From Rhizobiaceae bacterium (lineage in GTDB: Bacteria; Pseudomonadota; Alphaproteobacteria; Rhizobiales; Rhizobiaceae), in NCBI GenBank assembly GCA_905339215.1, contig CAJPFN010000010.1, positions 1 through 45,276 of the forward strand: DNA of 45,276 bases, in the 5' to 3' direction. Positions 29,704-39,365 of this stretch are shown here, in pieces (the first letter of the stretch is position 1; each line of letters starts with the position of its first letter). The notes beneath the pieces were generated by a model. The model had not been told where the DNA came from and ran no database searches. It saw only the letters and a program-made list of their open reading frames with translations. Made by a program: the position numbers and the translations under genes.

Positions 29704-30149
29704 GCCGCGTTCTCGTCTACCTCGGCCACTTCGCCCTGATCATCGCCGGCTATGCCGCCGCTTCGTTGTCCGGCAGCGCGTTCCTCAACCTTTTGTATCT
29801 CGGATCGCTCGACCTGTCGCCGGACGAGGCGTCGGGCGCGATCACCGGATCGACCGTCCTGCTGATTCCATTCGTTGCGCTGTTCGTCGCCTACTTCGCC
29901 TTCGTTCCGTCCATCGTCGCCATCCTCGTGGCTGAGGTCTTCGGCCGCCGCGACTGGCTCTACTACGCACTAGCGGGCGGCGGCGTCTCGGTGGTCATGC
30001 TGGTCGTCATGTTCGGCGCCAGGCCATACGCCCATGCTTCGTCCCAGTCGATCCGCCTGGTTTTGACCATCATCGGGGCCGGCATCGTCGCCGGCGTGGC
30101 CTACTGGCTGGTCGCCGGGCGAATGGCCGGCAGGTGGCGCGGCACGTAA
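29700..30149 (+). CDS. Four-helix membrane protein of unknown function
   Basis: This 149-residue protein has four clear hydrophobic segments (about residues 5-30, 50-75, 90-108 and 122-142) with short loops, and a C-terminal arginine tail. I do not recognise a named family. The only plausible start is the TTG at 29700, which overlaps the rlmN stop by four bases (TTGA) and gives [11 protein letters not shown]; no ATG or GTG occurs in the first helix. Homologues after rlmN in other rhizobia would be expected to be translationally coupled in the same way. Its role in the membrane is unknown. Confidence 0.7.
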   Translation: MSRVLVYLGHFALIIAGYAAASLSGSAFLNLLYLGSLDLSPDEASGAITGSTVLLIPFVALFVAYFAFVPSIVAILVAEVFGRRDWLYYALAGGGVSVVMLVVMFGARPYAHASSQSIRLVLTIIGAGIVAGVAYWLVAGRMAGRWRGT

Positions 30150-30264
30150 GTCTACCCGGGCGGTTTTCGCCGAAACACCGGATCGAAGGAAACTATTCCA
30201 CTTGATCCCGATGTAGACTGGTGCTTCGTTCTCGCCATTCCCGTTCAGCCGAGCGGTACGTGCG

Positions 30265-32034
30265 ATGTGGAAGGCCTTCGCACCCTCAGGCGGGCGAAAC
30301 CGGTACGTCGGTACCGCGGTGCGCGCCTTCATGGTCAAGCCCGGTGTCATGCCGGTAATCTTGTGCGCCTGCCTGATCGCAGGGCTGCTGCCCTACTCGG
30401 TCAGGTTAGTCTCCATCTACCCCGATGAGCGCCATTACTTCGACGGCGGTGCGATCATGCTGGAGGACGGAGACTGGCTGACGCCGCGAACCGGCTTGGG
30501 CGAGACACGGCTGAAAAAGCCGCCGCTCAGCTACTGGATCGTGGCGGCGGGAATGAAGACGTTCGGTATCGGCGTCGCTGGCGGTCGCGTACCGTGGATA
30601 GCCATCTCCGCAGCGATCGTCATGCTGACCTGGTTCCTGGCGCGAACGATTAATACCGGGCCGCCGGCAGCTCTGCTCGCCACCGCGCTGCTGGCGGGCA
30701 ATGTCGTCTATGTCCGCAGCTCGATGGCGGCGATTCCCGACTTGCCGCTAACCCTGTTCGTACTCGTCGCGACGATCGGCTTTGCCGGCCTGCTGTTTCG
30801 CGACGACCGGCTTACGATGTACGGCTGGATGGCGTACGGCGGAATATCCCTCGCCGTCCTGACGAAGGGTCTTCTTCCACTCGCGCTGCTGTTCTGGTCG
30901 GTCGCGTTTGCCTTCCTGTCGGCGGAGGTAGGCAAGCGGCGCCAGCGTCTGATCCGGCCGGCACCTATTGTCATCTCGCTTTTCGCGGCCGCCAGCTGGT
31001 TCGCGTACCAGGCTTTCCAGGACGGTCAGGCTCTTGAATCCGAATTCCTCGAGGATCAGATCACCACAAAGTTAGTGCTGTCGTTTTCCGGTTCGGTCCG
31101 TTCGCTACTGGCGAGCCTCACTGGCTTGGCGCTGCCAAACATCCTTTGCCTGCTGGCTCTGGCTTACGCTTGGGCGACGCTCGGACCGCGTCCCTCCATT
31201 CGGGCAACTGGCGCCGCGGGTTCCTACCTCCTCGGATGGATCCTGCTGGTCGTCGGCATCTTCCTGTTTTCGGGTTCTCCGAGCCAACGGTACAGCTTGC
31301 CGGCCCTGCCGCAGACCAGCGTCCTGCTTGCAGTGGCCTTGCTCAGCGTCGACGGACCGCTCGTACGGAGGTTCGTCCGCGTAGCCTACCGGCTCGTTCT
31401 GGTCGGCGCGACGGTCGTCATGATCGTCCTGTTTGCCGCATTTTCCTCGCTACTTCCCTTCTGGCAGACCCTTTTGCTCGCCGCAGTGCTCGTCGCAGGC
31501 GCGGCGATGATCTGGCAGCTGATCGGACAGGAAGGCACCCCGGCCATGTCCCATGCCATGGCCATGGTCCCCTGCGGGCTCTGCCTGCTGGCTTTTCCGC
31601 CGTTGAGCGCACTACTGCTCCCCGATACTGGCGCGCCGCTTGCCCTGACCCTGAGGCGGGAGAACGCAGTCCCGGACAGCACTCTGTTCGTGGGCGACGA
31701 TATGGTCGGCACCCGCATACGCCTGCATTACGGCCGCGCGCACCCCTTCGTTCAGGTCCGCACGCTTGAGGGTATCGATCCGAAATCGTATGCGACGGTC
31801 GTCACCGAGGAACCAGAGGTGGCAACGAAATTGAGGGCGCTCGGCTATCGCCAGCATGAGGTGCGCGCCGGTTGGCGCAACATCGACATCGTCGACTTCA
31901 TTGCGGCGGCAAGGTCGGGACAGCTTGCCGCTGCGCGCGATGAATTCGGCGAAAGGGGCTATGTCCTCATCCGGATCCAAAGCGACCAACGGACGACCGT
32001 CCGACCTACTTCGCCTGGGCCGTCAGGATCCTGA
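30265..32034 (+). CDS. GT39-type membrane glycosyltransferase (ArnT-like)
   Basis: This 589-residue integral membrane protein has about twelve hydrophobic segments and the N-terminal periplasmic loop YPDERHYFDGG, whose Asp-Glu pair is the GT39/ArnT catalytic signature, followed by KKPPLSYWIVAAG. It would transfer a sugar from a polyprenyl-phosphate carrier to a glycan or lipid. Codon use differs from its neighbours: TTA leucine and ATA isoleucine codons occur several times. The 3' end overlaps the convergent lysE-type gene by 29 bases. The start at 30265 is a best guess; an ATG at 30331 is possible. Substrate unknown. Confidence 0.82.
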   Translation: MWKAFAPSGGRNRYVGTAVRAFMVKPGVMPVILCACLIAGLLPYSVRLVSIYPDERHYFDGGAIMLEDGDWLTPRTGLGETRLKKPPLSYWIVAAGMKTFGIGVAGGRVPWIAISAAIVMLTWFLARTINTGPPAALLATALLAGNVVYVRSSMAAIPDLPLTLFVLVATIGFAGLLFRDDRLTMYGWMAYGGISLAVLTKGLLPLALLFWSVAFAFLSAEVGKRRQRLIRPAPIVISLFAAASWFAYQAFQDGQALESEFLEDQITTKLVLSFSGSVRSLLASLTGLALPNILCLLALAYAWATLGPRPSIRATGAAGSYLLGWILLVVGIFLFSGSPSQRYSLPALPQTSVLLAVALLSVDGPLVRRFVRVAYRLVLVGATVVMIVLFAAFSSLLPFWQTLLLAAVLVAGAAMIWQLIGQEGTPAMSHAMAMVPCGLCLLAFPPLSALLLPDTGAPLALTLRRENAVPDSTLFVGDDMVGTRIRLHYGRAHPFVQVRTLEGIDPKSYATVVTEEPEVATKLRALGYRQHEVRAGWRNIDIVDFIAAARSGQLAAARDEFGERGYVLIRIQSDQRTTVRPTSPGPSGS

Positions 32035-32647
32035 GGGCGAAGGCCGAAAACACGCCGGCGAACAGCCAGTCGACGACGCGCGTGATGCGCGGGTTGCGCT
32101 TCATCATTGCGGCGAAGCTGTCGGCGGCGAGCACCATCGGCGCTGTCACCGGGATCGACACGACGATGAACATCAGGCCGAGGAAGACGAGCTTGCCCGG
32201 CGCGTGCGGGTCGCTCGCCGAGACGAACTGCGGCAGGAAGGTCATGTAGAAAAGGATGACCTTCGGGTTGAGCAGATTGACACCGAAGCCAGTCGCCCAG
32301 TTGCGGAGCATCGACCGTTCGGCGCCGCGCACCGTCGTCGGCGAGAAGGCCGAGCCGTAGCGGATTGCCTGCCAGGCGAGGAAGACGAGATAGCCGGCAC
32401 CGAACAGCTTCAGCACAAGGAAGGCGCCGGGCGATGCGACGATCAGCGCCGAGATGCCGACCACCACCAGGAACGTGTGGACGACGATGCCGCAGAACGA
32501 CCCGGCCATCGAGGCGAAGCCCGCCGCCCGGCCCTGGCTCAGCGCCCGGCTGACGAACAGCGTCATGTCCGGTCCCGGCGTGATGGCGAGCACCAGGGTG
32601 GCGACGGCGAACTGCAGGATCGTTGCTGTGTCGGGGATGAATTCCAT
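32006..32647 (-). CDS. LysE/RhtB family exporter
   Basis: This 213-residue inner-membrane protein has five to six hydrophobic segments and the N-terminal VLAITPGPDMTLFVSRALSQ signature of the LysE/RhtB superfamily, with the NPKVILFYMTFLPQF block in the middle. These proteins export amino acids or their analogues. Substrate cannot be read from sequence. The ATG at 32647 follows GAGGAACGGAC. It ends in a 29-base convergent overlap with the upstream glycosyltransferase and is close behind the second glycosyltransferase on the same strand (9-base gap). Confidence 0.9.
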   Translation of the reverse strand: MEFIPDTATILQFAVATLVLAITPGPDMTLFVSRALSQGRAAGFASMAGSFCGIVVHTFLVVVGISALIVASPGAFLVLKLFGAGYLVFLAWQAIRYGSAFSPTTVRGAERSMLRNWATGFGVNLLNPKVILFYMTFLPQFVSASDPHAPGKLVFLGLMFIVVSIPVTAPMVLAADSFAAMMKRNPRITRVVDWLFAGVFSAFALRILTAQAK

Positions 32648-32656
32648 GTCCGTTCC

Positions 32657-34099
32657 TCAATCGGTCCGGTAGACCGACGCCACCCAGCCCGAACGCTTGG
32701 CTATGTGCACCGTCGTCGGGACGAGCGCGACGCGCACCGACCGCAGCACGACCTCGTCCGGCGGCGGCTCGTCGCCCATTTCGATCAGGAGCACCGGCCC
32801 CGGATCAGTCGCCATCCACGGTCGCGTCAGCTCGAAATGATCGCGTGGAAACTCGGGATCGGGACGCCACGCCTTCACCGTCAGCCCGCTGTCGCGCAAC
32901 TCGTAGATCATCGACGCGGTCAATCCGCGCTGGGTGAAGACCAGCGTGTCGATTTTCTGCTCGTCCGCGACCCGCCGCACCTCTGCTGCGAGGTCGCTCC
33001 AGCCGCGCATCTTGCCGAGTTCGTTCCCAAGCGGTCCCCAGGTGAGGACGCCGACCAAGGTCCCCGACAGCGTGGCGCCGACAAGCGTCACCGCGGCAAT
33101 GTCGATGGTGGCACGGATGCCCTTTCTCCAGTCAAGCGCAAACATCGCGGCGGTCCCAAGGATCGCCGCGGCGGGAAAGGCCGTGGCCGCCCAGTTGCCG
33201 TTGGCGCGCGCCACGAACGCCTGCAATGCGATCAGCACGAAGACGGGCAGCGAATGATAGACGAGCAGCAGCCGCGCCCGGTCGTCGACGCCGCCGGCTT
33301 TCGCCGCGAGCGCAAATCCGTAGGCGAGGAACGCCACGGGACCGAGGATCGCCGCCTGGATACCGACGAATTCGAGCACGCCGATGAAGTTCGGGAAGCG
33401 CGAGACTCCCGCCGCGTTGTCGCGCGTGTGCGCGAAGGTGGCGAAGGCGTGTTCCGCGTTCCACAGGACGTTCGGCGCGATCAGCGCAGCGGCGACGGCC
33501 AGTCCCGCGAGCGTGCCCGGATGCAGCAGCGCGCGGCGCGCTTCCCGGTCGGCGATCGCATAGAGGACGAAGCACAGCGGCAGGTAGATCATCGCGTATT
33601 TGGCGTTGAGGCCAAAGCCGACGGCGACGCCGAGCAGCAATCCATCCGCCAATGACGGCCGCTCGACATGGCGCGTAATGGCGAGGAGGCCGAGCGTCCA
33701 GAAGAAAAGCAGTGGCACGTCGGTCGACATCAGCGTCGCCGAGACCGAGGCGCCGGGCATGGTCGCGTAGATGATAGCCGACCAGAAGGCGATCCGGCGG
33801 TCGAACAGGCGCATTGCTACCGCATGGACCAGCAGCGACGTGGCGAAATGGACGATTGGAGACGGCAAGCGCACGCAGAACGGCTGATCGCCGCAGACCG
33901 ACGTTCCCGCCGCGATCAACCAGGCGATCAGCGGCGGCTTCGTGTAGTAGCCGAAGGCCGGTCCCTGGGACCAGACCCAGTACTGCGCCTCGTCGAAGTA
34001 GAGTTCCGCATTGGAAAGGGCGAGGCCGACGAGGCGGATGGCAAGCACTGCGCCCAGGATCGCCAGCAGCGTGGCATACCGCGGTTCGATCCGCAGCAT
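32657..34099 (-). CDS. GT39-type membrane glycosyltransferase (PMT_2 family)
   Basis: This 480-residue membrane protein has about ten hydrophobic segments. The first periplasmic loop carries LYFDEAQYWVWSQGP with the catalytic-type Asp-Glu, followed by YYTKPPLIAW, as in ArnT-like enzymes using polyprenyl-phosphate sugars. The C-terminal soluble part (about residue 370 on) ends in GWVASVYRTD. The ATG at 34099 has AGAAGAG nine bases upstream and starts just before the first helix; a start 29 codons earlier is possible. It is co-directional with and upstream of the lysE-type gene. The acceptor is unknown. Confidence 0.87.
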   Translation of the reverse strand: MLRIEPRYATLLAILGAVLAIRLVGLALSNAELYFDEAQYWVWSQGPAFGYYTKPPLIAWLIAAGTSVCGDQPFCVRLPSPIVHFATSLLVHAVAMRLFDRRIAFWSAIIYATMPGASVSATLMSTDVPLLFFWTLGLLAITRHVERPSLADGLLLGVAVGFGLNAKYAMIYLPLCFVLYAIADREARRALLHPGTLAGLAVAAALIAPNVLWNAEHAFATFAHTRDNAAGVSRFPNFIGVLEFVGIQAAILGPVAFLAYGFALAAKAGGVDDRARLLLVYHSLPVFVLIALQAFVARANGNWAATAFPAAAILGTAAMFALDWRKGIRATIDIAAVTLVGATLSGTLVGVLTWGPLGNELGKMRGWSDLAAEVRRVADEQKIDTLVFTQRGLTASMIYELRDSGLTVKAWRPDPEFPRDHFELTRPWMATDPGPVLLIEMGDEPPPDEVVLRSVRVALVPTTVHIAKRSGWVASVYRTD

Positions 34100-34208
34100 C
34101 CGGTTCGCTCTTCTGGTCAGGATGTCTTCCGGCAATGTTGCGAGTGCTCCGGTCAATGGCCCATCCGATCCGGCGGCGCTCGCCAACGCAGTGCAGACTT
34201 TCGTTGCT

Positions 34209-35123
34209 CTATTGTGACGTATCGCCCTCTTCCTCGGGCGCCATGTCCTGCTCGGCCATCACCTCTTCGCGAAGCTCGTAAGCCTCGCCGGTCCAAACCC
34301 AATGGCTCGGCGTGGTGCTGCCGACCATCGGCAGGGAGACGACGTTCGGAAAGCCGCCGTTCGCGGCACTGCGGTCGAGGTGGATAAGGGAACCCTCGGT
34401 GTTGTAGGCGAGCTTCCATTCCGCGCCGGCACCGGCTCGTGCGAAGCCCGCGATGGTGCAACCGGACAGCCCGTAGTAGCTCGTCGAGCCGCACAACGAT
34501 GCGAAGAGCAGCGCCTTGCCTTCGCCAAGGTCGACGCTCGCCGCCGCCATTTCCGGGTTGGTGCCCGACCAGGCGCGGAACAGGCCCGCCTCTTCGGCAA
34601 GCAGGGTCGAGGCGACAGCGACGGCGGGATCGGCGGGGCTCAGCACGACACGCTCGAAGGCCGACATGTCGACCTGGCTACAGCGCGGGGCAATCGCGTC
34701 GATCGTGTCGCGCGACCCTTTCAGCGAGAACGTGGCTTCCCGCTTGGCGCCGCTTTCGCCGAAGACGACGCCCATGCGCGCCGCCTCGCGCAGCGGCTGG
34801 AGTATTTCGAACGGCACCTCGACGTCCAAAGCGCCGTTGCGCCCCGCGGCCTCGACGGCGAACGGCTCGCCACCGACCGCCAGGATACCGGACGCCGGCG
34901 TCTCGCCCGATGCGTCGTCCACTCTGAACAGGAAGCTCCAGCGCTGTTCGATGCAATAGAGGGTGGCGCTGGCGATGCCTTTCGCCGACTGCGGTTTCGG
35001 CAATAGCGCAACGGCGCCCGAGCCCGCCTGCTGCCATCGGTCGGCCACAGGTGCCGCCGCGGCGGCACCGGCTAGCGCTAGGCCTGCAAGGAGCGCTGCT
35101 TCGATTGGCCCGAACGGTTTCAA
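34209..35123 (-). CDS. Secreted protein of unknown function
   Basis: This 304-residue protein starts with a hydrophobic segment and a probable signal-peptidase site ([11 protein letters not shown]), so it is likely periplasmic. I recognise no family. Four cysteines (LYCIEQ, PRCSQV, ASLCGS, SGCTIAG) could form disulphides. The body is predicted beta-rich with a terminal acidic tail (EEEGDT). It lies between the GT39 gene and argG, on the opposite strand to argG, and about 110 bases from the GT39 start. Substrate or partner is not evident. Confidence 0.68.
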   Translation of the reverse strand: MKPFGPIEAALLAGLALAGAAAAAPVADRWQQAGSGAVALLPKPQSAKGIASATLYCIEQRWSFLFRVDDASGETPASGILAVGGEPFAVEAAGRNGALDVEVPFEILQPLREAARMGVVFGESGAKREATFSLKGSRDTIDAIAPRCSQVDMSAFERVVLSPADPAVAVASTLLAEEAGLFRAWSGTNPEMAAASVDLGEGKALLFASLCGSTSYYGLSGCTIAGFARAGAGAEWKLAYNTEGSLIHLDRSAANGGFPNVVSLPMVGSTTPSHWVWTGEAYELREEVMAEQDMAPEEEGDTSQ

Positions 35124-35281
35124 GCGGTCGTCTCTCCGGGTCGCGGCTCGATCTGCACGAATCAGGGGAGTCTATCGGCGCCCGGTGCGGCGGCAAGCGT
35201 ATTCTGCCGCAGCCGCGGGCTTGCCTGCCCGCGAAGGGCCGTGATAGCTGGCGCAATACCCTCGCCGAGCGGAAGCGCAAA

Positions 35282-36508
35282 ATGTCGAAGTGGAAAGACG
35301 TCAAGAAGGTCGTGCTCGCCTATTCCGGCGGTCTCGACACATCCATCATCCTGAAGTGGCTGCAGACCGAACTCAACGCCGAGGTGGTCACCTTCACCGC
35401 CGACCTCGGACAGGGCGACAGCGACCTCGAGCCGGCCCGCAGGAAGGCCGAGATGATGGGCGTCAAGGAGATCTTCATCGAGGACGTGCGCGAGGAGTTT
35501 GTCCGCGATTTCGTCTTCCCGATGTTCCGCGCCAACGCGGTGTATGAAGGCACCTACCTGCTCGGCACGTCGATCGCCCGGCCGCTGATCTCCAAGCACC
35601 TCGTCGACATCGCGCGCCAGACCGGCGCCGATGCGGTCGCCCACGGCGCCACGGGCAAGGGCAACGACCAGGTGCGCTTCGAACTCTCCGCCTACGCGCT
35701 GAACCCCGACATCAAGGTGATCGCCCCCTGGCGCGACTGGTCGTTCAAATCGCGCACCGACCTGATCGACTTCGCCGAGAAGCACCAGATCCCGATCGCC
35801 AAGGACAAGCGGGGCGAGGCGCCGTTCTCGGTCGACGCGAACCTCCTGCATTCTTCCTCGGAGGGCAAGGTGCTGGAAGACCCCTGGCAGGAGCCGCCGG
35901 AATACGTGCATCAGCGCACCATCTCGCCGATGGAAGCCCCGGACCGGGTGACCGAGGTCGTCATCGGCTTTGCCAGGGGCGACGCGGTGTCGATCGACGG
36001 TAAGTCGATGAGCCCGGCCACCCTGCTCGCCGCGCTCAACGACCTCGGCCGCGACAACGGAATCGGCCGGCTCGACCTGGTGGAAAACCGGTTCGTCGGC
36101 ATGAAATCGCGCGGCGTCTACGAGACGCCCGGAGGCACGATCCTGCTCGCCGCGCACCGCGCGATCGAGTCGCTCACGCTCGATCGCGGCGCCGGGCACC
36201 TGAAGGACGATATCATGCCCCGCTACGCTGAGCTGATCTACAACGGCTTCTGGTTCTCGCCCGAGCGCGAGATGCTGCAGGCGCTGATCGACAAGAGCCA
36301 GGAGGACGTCGAGGGCGAGGTCCGGTTGAACCTCTACAAGGGCAACGTCATCGTCTCGGGTCGCCGCTCGCCGAAGTCGCTCTACCGCAACGACCTCGTC
36401 ACCTTCGAGGACGATCGCGGCGCCTACGACCAGAAGGACGCCGAAGGCTTCATCCGCCTGAACGGGCTGAGGCTCAGGACGCTGGCGGCGCGAGGCCGCA
36501 CGTCTTGA
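35282..36508 (+). CDS. argG: Argininosuccinate synthase
   Basis: This 408-residue cytoplasmic enzyme joins citrulline and aspartate with ATP in arginine synthesis. The PP-loop AYSGGLDTS is at residues 13-21; [13 protein letters not shown] and [15 protein letters not shown] further on are typical. The ATG at 35282 gives the exact family start ([11 protein letters not shown]); AGCGGAAGCGCAAA precedes it. The stop overlaps the next gene's UUG by four bases. Confidence 0.97.
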   Translation: MSKWKDVKKVVLAYSGGLDTSIILKWLQTELNAEVVTFTADLGQGDSDLEPARRKAEMMGVKEIFIEDVREEFVRDFVFPMFRANAVYEGTYLLGTSIARPLISKHLVDIARQTGADAVAHGATGKGNDQVRFELSAYALNPDIKVIAPWRDWSFKSRTDLIDFAEKHQIPIAKDKRGEAPFSVDANLLHSSSEGKVLEDPWQEPPEYVHQRTISPMEAPDRVTEVVIGFARGDAVSIDGKSMSPATLLAALNDLGRDNGIGRLDLVENRFVGMKSRGVYETPGGTILLAAHRAIESLTLDRGAGHLKDDIMPRYAELIYNGFWFSPEREMLQALIDKSQEDVEGEVRLNLYKGNVIVSGRRSPKSLYRNDLVTFEDDRGAYDQKDAEGFIRLNGLRLRTLAARGRTS

Positions 36509-37035
36509 GGCGGGTGCGCGGCGTTGTTTTCGCCGGTGTGACCTGGGCCACACTGGTCAGTCAGTCCGCCGCGCAAGATGTGGGCGCGTCCACCGTCGAC
36601 ATCGCCAGCTTCATCGCCTGCAAGTCCGACGCAAGGGATTACAACGCCTTCGCCATGGCGGCCGTCATGGATCCGACCGCCTTCGAGGCAATGGGTTGGG
36701 TGGAGGAAAGCGGAGGCAATCCGTTCCTGCGCCGGTTCCGCCTGCCGGCGACCGTGCGCGTCTTCGACCGCGACGTCTCGACCGTCGCGCTGACCGCGAC
36801 CGGGCCTATGGCGGTGATTGAAGACGCGACTCCGGGCGAAGTCGCGCGCCAGCTCTCCGTGACGCCGATGATCGATACGCCTGACAAATTCCTCGGCGAA
36901 CGGGTCATATACGAAGCGACAGAGAGGGATGGCGACGTGGAGTTTGCCATACGCGTTTCCCTCAATGTCGCAACGGTCGACACCCATCCAGGGCAGGTGC
37001 TCGCCGGGTGCTCATATTCGGTCGAGGTGCGGTAG
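36505..37035 (+). CDS. Secreted protein of unknown function, coupled to argG
   Basis: This 176-residue protein has a signal peptide ending near SQSAAQDV and a mature domain with two cysteines (IACKSD near the front and LAGCSY near the end), suggesting one disulphide. I recognise no family. The start is the TTG at 36505 that overlaps the argG stop (TTGA); a GTG nine bases later (36514) is also possible, and both give the same signal peptide core. Coupling to argG is visible, but a role in arginine metabolism is not indicated by sequence. Confidence 0.65.
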   Translation: MRRVRGVVFAGVTWATLVSQSAAQDVGASTVDIASFIACKSDARDYNAFAMAAVMDPTAFEAMGWVEESGGNPFLRRFRLPATVRVFDRDVSTVALTATGPMAVIEDATPGEVARQLSVTPMIDTPDKFLGERVIYEATERDGDVEFAIRVSLNVATVDTHPGQVLAGCSYSVEVR

Positions 37036-37077
37036 GACATCCCGCAGCCTCGCTGAGGCGCGACCGGGTCAGACGAG

Positions 37078-37869
37078 CTACTCCCCGTCGATGGCATCCG
37101 CCATGATGATGATCGCCTGCTGGTAGACCGAGGCCGAGTTCCAGCCGGCGATCGCGCCGCGATTGGCGCTTGCCGGACCGCCGCGATATCCATGTCCGCG
37201 CAGGAAGTTGGCCGTCGACGCGAGCGCCGTCGCCTTGTCCCTCAAGTTCATGTTGCCGACGCCGAAGTTGAGGATGTTGCCCGGCAGGAACTGCGTGTGG
37301 CCGAACTCGCCATGCGCTGCGCCAACCGTGCTCGAGGTCAGCACGCCGCGATCGACGAGCTTGAGGGCGGCGAGCGCATGCGGCTTGAAGAATTCAGGTC
37401 GCCGGCAGTCATAGGCGAGCGTGACGATGGCGGACACGGTGTTCTGGTTGCCCATGCCGGCGCCGAAACCGGTCTCCATGCCCCAAATCGCGATCAGCGG
37501 GCCCGCGGGGACGCCATAGCGGCGCTCGATGTCGGCAAACAGTGCCGCGTTCGCCTTCTTGAGAGACCTGCCTTTCGATATGATCGTCGCGCCGCCGCGC
37601 CGCTTCATGAAAGCATTGACGTCGCCGCTGAACGCCTTCTTCACCGCGCGGTCGACCTTGATGGTGGCGGTGGCATACTTGGCGCCGGCCAGTGCCTGGA
37701 GCCCCTTGTTCTTGACTCCGGCCGCCTTGGCCTCCTGGGCGAACTCCTGCTTCCAGGCCTCGAAGCCGCTGGCGTCCTTGCCGCAGCTTGCCGCCTGCGC
37801 CGCTCCGGCCGAAAACGCCAAAACCACGGCCGCCGCAGCCGAAAATTTCACTTTGGCAGTAAACGCCAT
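37078..37869 (-). CDS. Lytic murein transglycosylase (MltB-like, GH103)
   Basis: This 263-residue exported enzyme cleaves the MurNAc-GlcNAc bond of peptidoglycan with anhydro-ring formation. A signal peptide ends around GAAQAAS. The catalytic glutamate is in IAIWGMETGFGAGMG, and EFGHTQFLPGNILNFGV is the SLT_2 second motif. It lacks the C-terminal peptidoglycan-binding repeat of longer homologues. The ATG at 37869 follows CAAGGAGATCGGA. Confidence 0.9.
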   Translation of the reverse strand: MAFTAKVKFSAAAAVVLAFSAGAAQAASCGKDASGFEAWKQEFAQEAKAAGVKNKGLQALAGAKYATATIKVDRAVKKAFSGDVNAFMKRRGGATIISKGRSLKKANAALFADIERRYGVPAGPLIAIWGMETGFGAGMGNQNTVSAIVTLAYDCRRPEFFKPHALAALKLVDRGVLTSSTVGAAHGEFGHTQFLPGNILNFGVGNMNLRDKATALASTANFLRGHGYRGGPASANRGAIAGWNSASVYQQAIIIMADAIDGE

Positions 37870-38032
37870 TCCGATCTCCTTGTTGCCCGAGCGGTCTCTG
37901 ACACCGCCAACCAAACTAGCTGCCCACGACACGGTTAAAAACAGGTTTGCGGCAGAACGAAGTCACACTGGTGTGAAGGGCGAAACTCCCCTAGGATCAA
38001 CGCCTTGGATCGATTGGCGGCGGGAGGGCGCG

Positions 38033-39298
38033 ATGAACGACGTCGATGTTGTTGTCGTCGGTGCCGGTTCGGCCGGACTGGCCGCAGCCAAGGTGCTGAG
38101 GGCGGCCGGCAGGTCGTTCGTGGTGCTCGAGGCCATGAACCGCATCGGCGGCCGGGCCTGGACGTCGTCGGAACATTTCGGCGTGCCGTTCGACATCGGC
38201 TGCGCCTGGCTCCACGCCGCGGACCGCAATCCCTATTTCGAGGAGGCGAAGGCCGCCGGCTGGACGCTCCAGTACCACGACATGAACGTCGACCACCTCT
38301 ACTTCGGCAAGCGCATGGCGACCGAAGACGAGGAGGCGGCGATGAAGCTCGCCGACCTGCGCCTTTCCGATCTTCTCGAAAGGCACGAAGGCGCCGACGA
38401 CCGGGTTTCTGCGCTGCTCGCCAAGGGTCATCTCGCCCGAGCCGCGGCGACCTTCGCCGGACCGATGGACTTCGGCAAGGACTACGACGAGATCTCGGTC
38501 GCCGACTTCAAGTCGGCCGCCGACCTCGAGCCCAATTACTTCACCAAGGAGGGTTTCGGTGCGCTGGTCGCCCGGTTCGGCGCCGACGTTCCCGTCGAAC
38601 TCTCGACCCCGGTGCGCAAGATCCGTTGGGACGTTCCCGGCGTCTCCTGCGAGACCGACCGCGGCACTGTGCGCGCGAAGGCCGTCATCGTCACCGCATC
38701 GCCCGCCGTGCTCGCCTTCGAGGAGATCGACTTCCACCCGGACCTTCCCGATGCGCATGTCGAGGCGTTTTTCGACCTGCCGATGGGCATGCTGACCAAG
38801 CTGCCGGTCGAGATCCGCGGCACGCGTCTCGGCCTCAATCCGTTTGACGACCTGCTCATCGAGCGCCGGGCCCAGCACGACATCTATTTCCTCTGCTTCC
38901 CCTTCGACCTCGACCTGATGGTCGGCTTCGTCGGCGGCGACTTCGCCTGGGAGCTTTCCGCCGCCGGCGAGGAGGCCGGCATCGACTTCGTCTCCGACCG
39001 GCTGTGCGACATCTTCGGCGGCGACCTGCGCAAGCATATCGGCCGCTCGACGATGACCAACTGGGGCGGCGAGCGCTGGGTGCGCGGCGCCTATGCGGCC
39101 GCCCGGCCCGGCCAGGCGGGAGCGCGGGCCGTGCTCTCCGAACCGGTGGCGAATCGCATCTTCTTCGCCGGCGAGCACCTCGCCGGTCCGCTCATCCAGA
39201 CCTGCGCCGGCGCGCGACTGTCAGGCGAGGCGGTGGCCCGGCAGGTCGTTTCGGCTCTGGACGGATCTCCGACGGCGACGAGGCCGGCTGCAAACTGA
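38033..39298 (+). CDS. Flavin monoamine oxidase family protein
   Basis: This 421-residue FAD enzyme has the N-terminal dinucleotide-binding motif VVVGAGSAGLAAAKVL, the GG doublet in NRIGGRAWTSS, and the C-terminal FAD-contacting FAGEHLAGPLIQTCAGA. It would oxidise an amine substrate with oxygen, but the substrate is unknown. The protein lacks a signal peptide and seems cytoplasmic. The ATG at 38033 follows GGGAGGGCGCG. It stands alone, divergent from the transglycosylase gene and upstream of rplU. Confidence 0.88.
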   Translation: MNDVDVVVVGAGSAGLAAAKVLRAAGRSFVVLEAMNRIGGRAWTSSEHFGVPFDIGCAWLHAADRNPYFEEAKAAGWTLQYHDMNVDHLYFGKRMATEDEEAAMKLADLRLSDLLERHEGADDRVSALLAKGHLARAAATFAGPMDFGKDYDEISVADFKSAADLEPNYFTKEGFGALVARFGADVPVELSTPVRKIRWDVPGVSCETDRGTVRAKAVIVTASPAVLAFEEIDFHPDLPDAHVEAFFDLPMGMLTKLPVEIRGTRLGLNPFDDLLIERRAQHDIYFLCFPFDLDLMVGFVGGDFAWELSAAGEEAGIDFVSDRLCDIFGGDLRKHIGRSTMTNWGGERWVRGAYAAARPGQAGARAVLSEPVANRIFFAGEHLAGPLIQTCAGARLSGEAVARQVVSALDGSPTATRPAAN

Positions 39299-39336
39299 GA
39301 CGCCGCCGGGCGCGCGGTTTCCGGGCGAGCGGTTTC

Positions 39337-39365
39337 CTTGACTCGGGAACGCCTCTGGAGTAAGG
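39337..39365 (+). promoter_or_regulatory. Candidate rplU-rpmA promoter
   Basis: CTTGAC at 39337-39342 is a perfect -35 hexamer; 17 bases later the -10 would be GTAAGG, a poor match. If used, the leader before rplU is about 120 bases, long enough for regulation, as is common for ribosomal protein genes. Confidence 0.35.

Noticed and set aside
37047-37059. Hairpin GCCTC-GCT-GAGGC between the argG-coupled gene and the transglycosylase
   Set aside because: Only five pairs with no T-tract; chance occurrence is likely.
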